Assembly: GCA_001051155.2 (NCBI GenBank)
Contig: JYIP02000003.1
Location: 1,116,001 to 1,180,000 of the forward strand
Length of the DNA: 64,000 nucleotides
Direction: 5' to 3'
Origin: Chrysoporthe austroafricana
Taxonomy: Eukaryota > Ascomycota > Sordariomycetes > Diaporthales > Cryphonectriaceae
Shown here: positions 45,023 to 55,526 of the stretch, piece by piece
How the letters are laid out: every line of letters starts with the position of its first letter
Position numbering within the stretch: the stretch's first letter is position 1
The notes under the pieces: model-generated
What the model was told of the DNA's origin: nothing
What the model saw: only the letters and a program-made list of their open reading frames with translations
Database searches by the model: none
Translations under genes and position numbers: made by a program

Positions 45023-45500
45023 TTAAGCAGTAATAGGTAGTCCCCCGTTGGTGGCCCGCCAGTCTTGCTACGCTTTACGCAAAGCATCTGTCTTCGTCTT
45101 GTCTTCGAAGAGGTCCACGACTTCTCGCACGAGCGTGCCGAAAGCGTTGAAGGAAGTGTCTTTGAAGAGGGCGAAAAAGGCATCAATGAGCTGGAATGCA
45201 GTCATGGAGCCGGACTTGTACAACGAAATGGGAGATCGGAAGGCGGTCATCTTGGTCTGGTCGTTGCCGAGGAGGCTGATCGCGCGCTCAATCACGGCGC
45301 CGAGTCGAAAGAGACGGGCTCGTTCCTGGGGCGACATATTGGCTTGATGTTGAACGGACAGGGACGCAAAGGAGTCCGCGAGAGGTGCAGGGTGCCGGCT
45401 TGGGGCCGAAGCCGCAGCACCGTTCTAGCGAACGGCGGGTGTAGGGCCGGCGGAATTCGAGGTGGTCGTGAGTTGGTCGCCAAAAGGTTTGATATTGACT
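45023..45500 (-). pseudogene. C-terminal fragment of a HEL2/ZNF598-like E3 ubiquitin ligase, with stops
   Basis: A minus-strand frame reads ADSFASLSVQHQANMSPQER, then VIERAISLLGNDQTKMTAFR, ISLYKSGSMTAFQLIDAFF and FGTLVREVVDLFEDKTK, LRKA, a TAG (45068-45070), and then QDWRATNGGLP. As I recall the fungal HEL2 C-terminus, this is its order, and the TAG stands where a Trp codon (TGG) is expected in a KAW-x-DWRA motif. A second in-frame TAG is at 45425-45427, just before NGAAASAPSR. HEL2 ubiquitinates ribosomal proteins on stalled ribosomes. No RING or zinc-finger part is found nearby, so this is a partial, dead copy; the intact gene would lie elsewhere. Confidence 0.6.
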
Positions 45501-46156
45501 GTGCGGAATGGATATTCCTGGGCCCTTTCTGGGCAGTCATTCTCTGAAGTGCGAGCTTAGCTCTTGACAATGGCTGCGCTGAGGTGCATGGCAACGGCTC
45601 AGCATTTGGATCTCGTCCTCTTCCGCAGTGTGACATCTACGTATAAGACTCGGGGTTGCACCTGACCATGGGTAGCTAAAAATTTATTGTGGGTGGGAAA
45701 AATGGGCACGGAAAAACTCATTATCTACCTAGGATGAGCTGACATCATATGTAGAGCATATGCAGAGAGCAAGGCTTAATACTGAAGCAAGTACTATATA
45801 AAATATATATATCAGAGATTCTAGAAGATATCATTACATACAAAGTAATAAAATAGATAGATACTTTTATATATTATTTCCTTTAATATTAATTATTTTT
45901 ATTCTTAAGTACGAGTCCGGAGACTTGGTACGTTTGTTTCTGTTGCTACACAAGAAGTGGTGTATGTGTAAAACGCATAAGCTTTGATCGGGATTTCCAT
46001 TTGAGATGGTCTCGACTCATAGCCATGAAACCATAGCGCAGGAGATATTCGTACCAACTAACGATGTGCGCTCCCAGCGGCAAAAGCTTCGGCCAGAATC
46101 GCGTCGTCTCCGTTTATATCTTGAACGTCTTCCTGATTATGATTGTAGCCTCGGAG
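45501..46156. other. intergenic with AT-rich island
   Basis: Between about 45780 and 45915 the sequence is almost all A and T (runs of TATATAT, TTAATATTAATTATTTTTA). No reading frame of interest. AT-rich islands beside mutated genes are a usual trace of repeat-induced point mutation, but none of the repeat partners is visible here. Confidence 0.6.
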
Positions 46157-46987
46157 TCATGACTGAAAGAGAGACAGGATCTGCGCCACAGTGCCGATAT
46201 CAGCTGGCTGGTCCGCCGCGTTGGCCTGATCATAACCGTAGTCCAGGATATTGACGCTGTCAACGCCAGCGATGACAAAATACGCCAGCCACTCTAGGAG
46301 AGTAGCCTCGCTCAGGCCGGCCTTAACAAAATCACTTAACAGCCAACTCAACCTCCCCGCCTTGTGGAGAGGGGTACTGGGCTTGACGAGTGAGAGATTA
46401 AACTTCGACGCCTGATATTCGCCGACGATGACGGAGTCCGCCATCGTTCCATTGAAGTATTCCGGGTGATTGCTCATCGTGCCGAGGTTATAGATAACTC
46501 GGAAGTCTTCGATGTCCGAGAACTCGGTCCTGGCCCAACCGGTAATATTTGCCATATACAAGACGTCATCCGGACCGCCATCTCAATCCAAGCCTGCAGG
46601 AACTTCATCGAAGAAGATTCCGTTCATGGAAATGTCAGATTCGGTATACGTATTCCAGCTCGCCCAGTTCCTAATATCGGCTAGGATGTCAATCTCCGAT
46701 CGGGCACTATAGGATGCGTGTACGTAGCCCAAGGTCTGAACGTTGGGGTACAAATTTAACTTGGTCACTGCCTTTACCCAGTCGCTGTTGTAGCCCGGGG
46801 TGCTGCCACCAGGCCCGTCGTTGCAGTTGATGATGACCTGGAAATCAAGGTTGGGATTCGCGGCGATGGCGGTATAGACAGAATTCCACGCGGCCCCGTA
46901 GTTCGTTGGGTATGCATAAAGAGGGAGGAGGAGGTCTGTCGCCGAGACAGCTGGAAGGAGGGAAGAGAACAGGGTTATGGTCCGCAT
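46157..46987 (-). pseudogene. spherulation-specific family 4 (spherulin-4) protein gene with an in-frame stop
   Basis: One continuous minus-strand frame of 277 codons carries a single internal TGA at 46583-46585. The first half has a signal peptide (MRTITLFSSLLPAVSA), LLLPLYAYPTNYGAAW and DISMNGIFFDEVPAG; the second half continues with LYMANITGW, FRVIYNLGTMSNHPEY and VIVGEYQASKF. These are spherulin-4 family motifs in the right order, so the stop cuts one gene rather than separating two. The family is secreted and has a glycoside-hydrolase-like barrel fold; related enzymes act on galactosaminogalactan-type polymers. The lesion may be a real nonsense mutation or a base-call error. No splice pair around the stop looks convincing. 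Confidence 0.75.
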
Positions 46988-49131
46988 ACTGAGTATCGAG
47001 GTGATGTTTGTTAGGTGACACTTAGGTAACGAGTGTAGTACTACTCATGAGTTATGTGAAAGGTAAGAGACGAAGAAACAAGGGAGCGGTGGGGCATGAA
47101 GAATATCTTGAAAAACACTCACCTTCATACTCCGAAAAGGTCAGGGTCTAATATGTATATTATTGCTACACTTGGGATAGCCAAGAGACGACACGCAAGC
47201 ATAGTCTGCTTCTTTGTCTGGGGCGGAAGGGCGAATAAATCTAGCTAGAATACTAGTACTTACACACCGATGCAGCATTCCAATGCCTTGTCAGTTTTTA
47301 AATTTGTGACCTATGTAAGACTATGTCTCGATAATACCAGCAATTCTAGGAGTGCCTAGCTGCCTTGGTGTGCTAGGAAGTCCAGGCCAAGACTTGAGCT
47401 TCTAGAAGGCTTCCTCTTGGGGGATTCGATAGTTTGTTTGACTGGAATGTTTTCACATTGTCTTGCCGCTCTCTCCGTGCACATGACTGGGATCGCCGTA
47501 CTGACAAGAATCTCTTCTTTCTGTCTGAGAGGCATGTGAGAAGGGATGGATGATCCGTATGATCTTGCGGCATGAGCCAAATACCGTACACTTCAGAAAG
47601 TTCTATTTCTGAAGTTTTCCCAAATGAAACTCTGGAGGGAAGTCGGAAAACCAGAAATACCCAGCCTTGAAAACAGCCCTTTCAATACCAGTCCTAAACA
47701 ATGTTTCCATGAGACTGGAATCCCCCACCGGACCGCGAGACTTTCGACCTTTTTATGGAACTACCAAAATGCCAATGTTGAAAAAATGAAGATTATCCCG
47801 AATTGACGAGACACTTCATTGCTGATCGACAAAAGTAACCATGACATGCATTGCTCCTAGAGGATCTCACAAGGCTAACAATACTGCACATTTAATTATG
47901 GTTGCCTTTGGCCGATAGTGTCATTCACGGACCGCTGCTGTGAGAATCACAACGCATTTACAGGAACTCTATATTATAGTATGTTCCCACCGTTGAGCCC
48001 TTCGCCTTCACTAGCACAAGGGAATCATATGATTGTGCCCCCAAAGTTTACTTTGAATTTTTTCTCAGATCACATTTGATCAAATCGTCTCCTGTAATTA
48101 CTACCAGGAGCCATCCTTCTTAAGTTGGCACAAGCGACGCGCTCCAGTGCGGAAGTCCGACCCGTCTGGCCAGGCGATGATCACGAGGCTCCCTTCGCGC
48201 AGCTACCAGCACACCGCCACCCTCGCCTCTGCGAAAACTGCTTCCAATCGTCCTCACAGATACTCTATAATCAGCACTGTCGTTCTGATGAATAAAACTG
48301 CACCTGCGAGCTCTTCAAGAAATTGACCCGCAGTACCCTGACCTGAACGGTAAGCAACAGCGAGCATCTTTGCCATGATCCAATCCCTCAGACAGCGAAG
48401 GCCATCGAGCGGATGTTCAAGTACCTGGCAATATATGTTAGACGCTAGGTAAGGCTATTCCGGGTATCCTCCACGTGAGTTACTCAAGTTCCGTCTGGCA
48501 ATTGCCGGATGCGCTAGTACATTCTCTTGACTCAGAACAGCATATAATAATTATCACGCCGAGTCTTGGAAGTTCTGACCACATTGCGCGGGTCGTTGTG
48601 CCATCTTGCGTCTTGCACGAAGGAAGGACGACGTGTGAGAACTGTGGAGGACAGCGAATCCACAACGGAGAGGCTGTGACGTCTTGACCGTCCTGCCTGC
48701 AGCATCGTCGTGGGATAGATAGGCTGAGAGCGACGGCTCCCATCAAACACGAATGCCGGTTGTCGAGCTGTGGAGAGGAAACTTTCGCCGAGTCGAGCCA
48801 GCTCCGTGAGCCTAGCCGGAGTTCTGGGCTGCCGGGACAGGCCGAACATCGCAGCCATCTCCGGCGACCGGCCCCGCCACCCATCCAACCCCTCCTCATA
48901 AAAGCTGCCCCTCCATCGACAGCGACCATCGTCGACATGCGCCGGCTCCCTCGTCTCCCCCTCCCCCCCTTCTCCCGTCGAAGATCACCGTGTTTTTTTC
49001 TTTCTTCTTTTACGCAAAAATTCCTCATACGTCCCTCCTGTGACCAGCCTCGTGGTTCCATCTTTCCGTGGTCAGCCTCTCAATCCATCTTCCTGCGATC
49101 AGCCTCCTCTTCCCCCTCCCGCGCCGCCAGC
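46988..49131. other. intergenic, 2.1 kb
   Basis: Upstream of the spherulin-4 gene and the long leader of the next dehydrogenase. The 48760-49131 stretch is open in the dehydrogenase frame and pyrimidine-rich (CTCCCCCTCCCCCCC near 48955-48970), which looks like promoter/leader rather than protein. No other gene is recognised. Confidence 0.45.
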
Positions 49132-50100
49132 ATGAAGCTCCTCGTGCCCACCCCCGAGTCCTGTAACAGGTCGCTCGTCCTCGACATCAAGTCCCTCGAG
49201 GGCTTCCCCGTGGACATCCACCCGTACAATGTCAAGGAGCTCATCCCCAAGGAGCTCATCGACGCCGAGTTCCTCGTGGCCTGGACCAACTCCGCCGCCA
49301 ACCTCTCCGACGCCGCGGCGCGCATGAAGAACCTCAAGTGGATCCAGTCCTGCGCCGCGGGGCCCAACGACGTCTTCGCCGCCGGCTTCGACCCCGCCCG
49401 CGTCGTCATCTGCACCGGCTCCGGCCTGCACGACCACACCGTCGCCGAGCACACCCTGGGCCTGCTGCTCAACGCCGCCCGCCGCTTCTACGAGATGCGC
49501 GACTACCAGCTCCGCGCCGAGTGGCCCCAGCACCTGGGCGGCCCGCAGCCCGACCGGCCCCGCGACCGCTTCACCACCCTGCGCGACGCCACCGTGACCA
49601 TCTGGGGCTTCGGCAACATCGCTAAGAAGCTGGCCCCCTGGCTCGTCTCCCTGGGCGCCACGGTGCGGGGCATCGCGAGGAAGGCCGGCGTCCGGGACGG
49701 CTACGAGGTCTTCAGCGAGGACCAGCTGCCCGAGGTGCTGAAGACAACCGATGCGCTGGTCATGATCCTGCCCGGCGACGCGAGCACCAAGCACGCCCTC
49801 AACAAGGAGAGGCTGGCCCTGCTGCCGAAGCACGCGTGGGTGGTCAACGTGGGCCGCGGCACTTGCATCGATGAGGAGGCGCTGTACGACTCGCTGTCCA
49901 AGGAGGAGATCGGCGGTGCCGCGCTGGACGTCTTCGACAAGGAGCCGCTGCCGGCAGACTCGAAGCTGTGGAAGGCCAAGAACTGTGTTGTCAGCCCCCA
50001 CGGTGCAGGCGGTAGGCCACAGGGCGCTGAGGCCCTGATCACGGAGAACCTGAGGAGATTCCTGGCCGGGCAGACGCTGAAGAACGAGATAAAACCCTAG
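49132..50100 (+). CDS. D-isomer-specific 2-hydroxyacid dehydrogenase
   Basis: Single exon, 322 residues. It should reduce a 2-keto acid or oxidise a D-2-hydroxy acid with NAD(P). The substrate domain has NSAANLSD and LKWIQSCAAGPNDV; the Rossmann loop is IWGFGNIAKKLAPWL (about 157-171). The catalytic Arg is in VNVGRGTCIDEEAL (about 240), the Glu in DVFDKEPLP (about 270) and the His in SPHGAGG (about 292). The start at 49132 (MKLLVPTPES) follows a purine at -3 (AGCATG context); the frame is open far upstream but those codons are low-complexity. It heads a group of four metabolic genes reaching to 54.2 kb. Confidence 0.9.
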   Translation: MKLLVPTPESCNRSLVLDIKSLEGFPVDIHPYNVKELIPKELIDAEFLVAWTNSAANLSDAAARMKNLKWIQSCAAGPNDVFAAGFDPARVVICTGSGLHDHTVAEHTLGLLLNAARRFYEMRDYQLRAEWPQHLGGPQPDRPRDRFTTLRDATVTIWGFGNIAKKLAPWLVSLGATVRGIARKAGVRDGYEVFSEDQLPEVLKTTDALVMILPGDASTKHALNKERLALLPKHAWVVNVGRGTCIDEEALYDSLSKEEIGGAALDVFDKEPLPADSKLWKAKNCVVSPHGAGGRPQGAEALITENLRRFLAGQTLKNEIKP

Positions 50101-50411
50101 ACAGGCTGGCTGAGCAGAGATAGAAGTAATAAATGGTCTGTCGGCAGTTCTTGCCTGACAGTCAAGATCAGAATGGCTCAAGGAGCAGACCTTCTGTGAG
50201 TAAGGAGGCATCGTCCATATCTAGTGCAATGCCTATTATTCAGCCATATCATTGGCACGAGTTGTATAGTCAAGATAACTCGGAAGCACTGCTCGCCTTC
50301 TGGAGAGTAGCATGAGCCCCCACTGCATTGCTTGCATCTCCATTGTGCCAAAGTTGCCTCAAATGCATGGTCCTCAGATTCAAGCATCTCCTAGGTGCAG
50401 CCAGCCCGCCC
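50101..50411. other. intergenic, 311 bp, between convergent genes
   Basis: The 3' sides of the hydroxyacid dehydrogenase (+) and carboxymuconolactone decarboxylase-like (-) genes face each other; no gene is seen. Confidence 0.4.
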
Positions 50412-50858
50412 TCAGTTCAGACTACCGCCCCTCTCCTCCTTCACCGCATTGATCACCCTCTCCGCGACCCTGAAGCCCTCCAGCCCGGCCGGCATGCCGC
50501 AGTAGATGGCGGCCTGCAGCAGGGTCTCCCTGATCTCGACCTCGGTGGCCCCGTTGGTGATGGCGCCCCGGACGTGCGTCACCAGCTCCGTCGACCGGTT
50601 CAGCGCGACGAGCATGCCGACGTTCAGCAGCGACCGGATCTTGCGCTCCAGGCCCGCGCGCGCCCAGACGGAGCCCCAGCACGCCTCCGTCACCAGCTCC
50701 TGCATGGGCCGGTTGAACTCCGAGATGTTGTCCTTGAGGGCCCTGTCGACGTAGGCGGGCCCGTTGACCTCCCGCCGCAGCCGGAGCCCCTCTTCGAAGA
50801 GGGTCTTGTGCGCGCCGGCGACCGCCGCGGCGTCAGCGGTGTCGTTGGAAGGGCTCAT
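50412..50858 (-). CDS. carboxymuconolactone decarboxylase family protein
   Basis: Single exon, 148 residues, the normal size for 4-carboxymuconolactone decarboxylases, all-helical enzymes of the beta-ketoadipate pathway of aromatic breakdown. The family core is visible: KIRSLLNVGMLVALNR (about 74-89), HVRGAITNGATEVEIRETLL and QAAIYCGMPAGLEGFRVAE (about 116-134). It has no CxxC, so it is not an AhpD-type peroxidase. Members also act as gamma-lactone decarboxylases or unknown tailoring enzymes. Its minus-strand neighbours are a beta-hydroxyacid dehydrogenase and a metallo-hydrolase, which would suit a lactone or aromatic route; this is inferred. Confidence 0.9.
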   Translation of the reverse strand: MSPSNDTADAAAVAGAHKTLFEEGLRLRREVNGPAYVDRALKDNISEFNRPMQELVTEACWGSVWARAGLERKIRSLLNVGMLVALNRSTELVTHVRGAITNGATEVEIRETLLQAAIYCGMPAGLEGFRVAERVINAVKEERGGSLN

Positions 50859-51372
50859 GTTGGGTGCTTGCTTGAGGGGGTGCCGAGGAGGAGTGAGGTT
50901 TGTGGTGGAGGCCGAAGCAACGGACGGATGTAATGTCGGTAAGACAAGAGATGGTCAGGGTCGGATAGAGGTGGGCAGCAGATCTTCCATCCGTCCTGAA
51001 CAGCTCTCATTGCTCTTATTTATATTCTCCGTGCCGGAGCCGACTCCGCATTTCCTGCTCCGGCCTGAGGTTTTGCAGTCCGTTCCCCTCACACGGCATG
51101 CGAGCCAAGTATTGTGGCATAATGGAGCTCGGCAGTCCTTGTGGCTGGTTTTGGACAACAGAGGTGCCCTAGACTTCAACCAAAACAACGAGTACTGGCT
51201 ACTATTGGGTTCGTATATACGTGGAAATTTCTAGTAAGCTCTGGATGCCTAGACTAGAATTTGACCGGAAGCATTAAGGCGTGTGGTCTCCTTTGTATAA
51301 TGTGCAGATATCTAGGTGGTTGTCTAGATTCCTTGAAGAGCTGTGGCCCTGTGGAGGCGTCGGAGGACGACT
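50859..51372. other. intergenic, 514 bp
   Basis: Upstream region of the decarboxylase-like gene. On the minus strand it contains AATATAAATAAGAGC at about 51015-51029, a TATA-like site some 160 bp before the ATG. No gene is seen. Confidence 0.4.
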
Positions 51373-52412
51373 TCACTCCTTCTTCTTCTCCTTCCAGTCC
51401 TCGTCCCCGCCCAGAAACCGGTATATCACCCTGGAGTCCAGGTCTCTACACCTCGGGTCCGCACTGGCCTCCGTGTACGCCCTGAGGCCGCAGTCGGCTA
51501 GTAGCAGTCTCGCCCCGACGTCCTCCGCGACGCGCACCGCGAGCCCGACGTCCTTGTGCATCAGCTGGATCTTGAAGCCGCCGCGGTACCCGTGGCTGGA
51601 GGGGGCCTCCGGGCACAGGCCTGGGACCGGGTTCCACCGGTCGCACATAGTCGACTGCGCGGTGCTCTTGGCGAAGATGCGCTGGATGAGGCGCGGGTCC
51701 ATACCCGCCCGCATCCCGAGGTTCATGGCCTCCGCCGTCGCCAGCGAGATCATCGCCGAGCAGTAGTTGTTGGTCAGCTTCGCCGTCACGCCGAGCGATG
51801 CGCCGCCGCACGCGATGATGTTGCTGCCCATGAGGCCGAGCACCCCGCGCAGCGCCGGGAACCGCCCGTCGTCCTCGGCGCAGCCCACCATGAACGTCAG
51901 CGTCGCCTTCTGCGCCCCGAGCTCCCCGCCGGACACCGGGGCGTCGAAGAACGAGGCCTCGGGGTGCCTCTTCTTCACCGCCTCAAACACGGCCAGCGAC
52001 GTCTCCCTGTCGATGGTAGAGCAGTCGATGAGGCTTCTGGGCGCCGGCGTGGCTGCGAGGATCCCGTTTTCTTCGTCTAGGAATGCGGCACGTACATGGG
52101 AACCCTCAGGGACCATGGTAAAGACGGTAGTCTGGTGTTGTCAGATTGGGCTTCCCTTTACGCCTGCTTAACGGGCGGAGCGCTTCTTTGAGGCGGTGCC
52201 GAGCTTACAGCGTTCTCAGTGACGTCCTTCGATGAGCTGCACGGAACGACAGACTCTGGGTGTTGTGCCTTGAACTTGCTCACGGCATCCGCAGAGACAT
52301 CATAGACGAACATCTTGGACCCACTGGGCAATTTCGATATCAAGTTGCTCGCCATGGGGAAACCCATGGTTCCCAGGCCGACGAAGCCGACGAGCATTGA
52401 CTCTCGGTTCAT
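51373..52412 (-). CDS. 3-hydroxyisobutyrate dehydrogenase-like beta-hydroxyacid dehydrogenase
   Basis: Exons 52412-52209 and 52131-51373 (donor GTAAGC, acceptor CACCAG, phase 0) give 320 residues. The N-terminal Rossmann motif is VGFVGLGTMGFPMASNL (about 8-24). The substrate-binding signature is FFDAPVSGGELGAQ (about 120-133), and the catalytic Lys is in GVTAKLTNNYC (about 180). The family oxidises 3-hydroxy acids such as 3-hydroxyisobutyrate in valine breakdown, or tartronate semialdehyde. There is no clear mitochondrial presequence, unlike the canonical valine-pathway enzyme, so a cytosolic, cluster-specific role is possible. Confidence 0.9.
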
Positions 52413-53226
52413 ATTGAATCGCGTCTAGTGCCGAAGTCTAGAGACAAATTGTAAGAGAATGGTAGTACCAAAATCAGCTCTATTTGCCTTGCGCATCGAG
52501 GAAAGAAAGGCCTTGGTATGTCTGTTAGAACGGATAGTTAAGTGCTCAGATCTATAGCAATTCTCAAGTGGTGGTGATGGTGGAGGATTGCTCCTCGCAG
52601 AGTTCGGTCGGCGAGCACTTCCAATGCCGAATAATGACCTCACACGGGCAATACGATATATTGCCCGCACCCGTCAAGTATCCCCCATCCAGTGTGTCTT
52701 GGCTTTCCCCGCCTGCTCTCTCGATATCTCCGCACGCGCTGGTAGCGAAGCATGCTAATTTGCTTTCTCTCCCATCTGCCGATGCCAAGTGTGTAGGTGC
52801 ACTGAGGTTCTTGTGAAGCAGTCAGCGGCTGTGGCATATTCAATTATGCTGCATGGGGAGTAGAGGTCCCTCGTATGATCGATGTGGCTTTATGGGTGCC
52901 ATGATAGACATTGGGAAAACCTTTGAGGATACTCGTTCCACTTGCATCGCAAGTCAATCTTGTCTATCATATAAATACCCCTTCCATAGCAAATCAGTAT
53001 AATTGTTTTGGGCGTGCAACGAAGTACTTATTCTCAGTTCTATGATGCACTTGCACGTCATAAGCGGGTCTTACAGAATACTTTTGCGATATTCAAACAC
53101 CTGCTATCCCTTGAATGAAGGACAAAATTTAAGGCAAGCGTCTCGAGGGGTGGTCATGGTCTCGCACTGCCTCGCACTGAGACTAGCTCAGCGGACTAAA
53201 AATCCTCCTATCGAAGATCCAGGACT
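52413..53226. other. intergenic, 814 bp
   Basis: Upstream region of the beta-hydroxyacid dehydrogenase and 3' side of the metallo-hydrolase gene. No recognisable gene; a D-arm-like string near 53175-53190 does not extend to a tRNA. Confidence 0.4.
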
Positions 53227-54177
53227 CTAGATTGTGCCAGGCAGAAATGCGCCGGGGTGAGCTTCCGCCCAGTCCATGCTATGTGCAAGAATGACTTCCA
53301 GGTGGAAACCGGTTTCCTTCGCTGCGGCCTGAAGTTCTCGAATCCTTGCGAGGGTCTCCTCCGCCTCTTTCTTGTCTGTATGAATACAGCAAAAGCGTCC
53401 CTCGGAATCCGTCCACTCCGCGATCGCCTTCTCACCCGTCAGGAGGCGCTGGTCATGACAGGCATCACCCACGAGGTAGATCCACCTCTTCTCCCCGATG
53501 CGTGCCAGAAGGTTGATGTGCCCCGGCAGGTGTCCTGGGGCGTCCACTACATAGATCGACCCGTCGCCGATAAAGTCGTACATCCAGAAATCGCCGATCT
53601 TCTCCCAACCCCTCCCCTCCCCTTCCTGCTGGTCGTGTACAGGAGGCGCTGAGAACTCCCTCGCGGTCAGCCCGTCAAAGAGTCTGCTCTCAAAGTGCTG
53701 GTGTCCCATGTGCCCTCCCAGTCCGTTCTTGAGGACATCCAATGCCCCGCTTCCGACCCAAAATTGTGCCTGCGGATAGTCAGCTGGCGTCCCCGTGTGA
53801 TCCCAATGAACGTGGCTGATGATGACGTGAGAGATGTCTAGAGGCCGCAGACCGCCGTTGACAAGACTCTGTCGGACGTCTAGTGATACGCTCATGGGTG
53901 CTCTCGAGAGCAAGTGGTCCCTAATAGGTGTGATATAATCTTCAGTATTTCGGCGGAGTCCCAGGTCGAACAAGATGTTTGTTGGGTCGCTGCCAGGATC
54001 CTGATGCACAAGGAGGAAGGACAGAGACGGAACAAGGATACGGTCTTCCTCCAGGGCATCTTGGATGAATAAGTTCAACGGCAGGGTGAACGTGCCTCCG
54101 TGAAGAGCCGAAGCCGTCACGTTCGCCTTGGCATGTTGCTCAAGATGCTCGAGGGCTGCGGCCGCCTGTGAGCTCAT
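53227..54177 (-). CDS. metallo-beta-lactamase-fold hydrolase (lactonase-like)
   Basis: Single exon, 316 residues. The metal-binding motif HVHWDHTG (about residues 122-129) is complete, followed by APGHLPGH, VGDACHD and a C-terminal AHSMDW with the late ligand His. This layout is like N-acyl-homoserine lactonases and other fungal lactone hydrolases of the superfamily (two Zn ions). No signal peptide is seen, so it should be cytosolic. It is the last of four metabolic genes from 49.1 kb; a lactone-opening step would link it to the carboxymuconolactone-type protein and the hydroxyacid dehydrogenases, but substrate is unknown. Confidence 0.9.
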   Translation of the reverse strand: MSSQAAAALEHLEQHAKANVTASALHGGTFTLPLNLFIQDALEEDRILVPSLSFLLVHQDPGSDPTNILFDLGLRRNTEDYITPIRDHLLSRAPMSVSLDVRQSLVNGGLRPLDISHVIISHVHWDHTGTPADYPQAQFWVGSGALDVLKNGLGGHMGHQHFESRLFDGLTAREFSAPPVHDQQEGEGRGWEKIGDFWMYDFIGDGSIYVVDAPGHLPGHINLLARIGEKRWIYLVGDACHDQRLLTGEKAIAEWTDSEGRFCCIHTDKKEAEETLARIRELQAAAKETGFHLEVILAHSMDWAEAHPGAFLPGTI

Positions 54178-55526
54178 CGTGATGACTCAGGTTGATGGAT
54201 CGAGGTTCTCAAGCATGTAATTGTCTTCAGGTGACCATTGGATGACCGTTCATATTTTCGCCAACTGGATCATGGGCACTTGGATTAATCAGTACTCTTG
54301 AAAGCGGGGCAGGAAGGGGAAGGAGATCTACGTACCAAGTAGTAAGACACGGCAGCTTTCAAGTGGCTGAAACCCCACATGAGCCTCTCTGCTTTATAAA
54401 GAGTGAGCCTCCTAGCAGAGCTAGCCCATTCCTAGAAATGCCAAGGTAGGAAACAAGGGCTCGACCTACCATCTGCCCGTCCGATATTATGTTTCAGAAT
54501 GGGGGCAAGAAAGAAGTGGCAGTTCACCTTGAACCATCAAAGTCGACTTGTTGAGCTAGATCATGGGTTCCTATATGGCATATCATTATGAAGCCGTTAA
54601 CATTCGACGGTCCTGCACTAGAGTTAACCTGTTATAATCTCTCCTGACTGGTTGCTACACCATTGTTCCCGCTGTTCAGATAATTGGAATGTATCACTGA
54701 GGAATTGATACACTCACGCACGTGTTTCTTCTCTTCGCCATCTGAGTTTCGTTGGATCTCAAAGTTTTGTGAGCTCCTTTTATGATTTTGACATATGAGG
54801 CTCTAAGTGCTAGACGTTATAGAGTGCCGGAATTTACACAAATTCCGCGCGGCCTGAAAAACGCAATCGTGTTGATATTTACTGCTCTACTTGTGGTGGC
54901 CGCAACCTAGTTGAACTGAGACGGGCGTGGAATATATGGTTGTTTGTCATAGACCTCACTCACCACCAGTCTTCAAACTTGACTCTGGAGGTATTGTGTG
55001 TAATGACTGCCGACACACACTGTAGGAACTGCGCAGGCGCGGAGATATGTCATGGAGAATACCTTGTCCAATGCGACTGGTAATGCTGTATCCTTGCTTA
55101 ATTCTGCCGGCATGAATGACAGACAGGCATGACTCCACGGAAGAGAATACTGTCAGCGATATCACATCCAGTCGCCAGTGATACTAGCTCCGAAATCCAA
55201 TTATCAGATGGCTACTTTCCAGGGCTCCTTGATGGCTTAGGATCATTCGTGTCTTGTGTATCTCTTAGCTATTCGCTGAGAATTTCTTTCGCTTCTATCC
55301 TGATTTTATATATAGTGGTTCTTTTTTTTTAGAAGCTTAGAAACAGAGTCAATTATATGTAACTTAGTCTCATTACAGTAGAGTGCATTTCCGGAAGGAG
55401 CAGTAGTGATAAAGCCGCCACCAACACTTGTCTCCTCAACAGAGCTTTACGGGTCAAACCCACTCCACCGCAATGAACAGCAACTCCTCATCGTCTCATG
55501 CTCCCCACTCAATAGCAGATGCCATT
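54178..55526. other. intergenic, 1.35 kb
   Basis: Upstream region of the metallo-hydrolase and 3' side of the cysteine-rich protein gene. No recognisable gene, tRNA or repeat. Confidence 0.4.

Noticed and set aside
45048..45547. plus-strand open frames of 99 and 160 codons
   Set aside because: They are antisense to the HEL2-like fragment, whose minus-strand frame has the recognisable motifs.
49099..50211. 370-codon minus-strand open frame
   Set aside because: Shadow of the 2-hydroxyacid dehydrogenase; composition is Gly/Val/Ala-rich without motifs.
53165..53225. tRNA D-arm-like string TAGCTCAGCGG
   Set aside because: Followed by sequence too short and unpaired for an anticodon arm and T-arm; judged chance.
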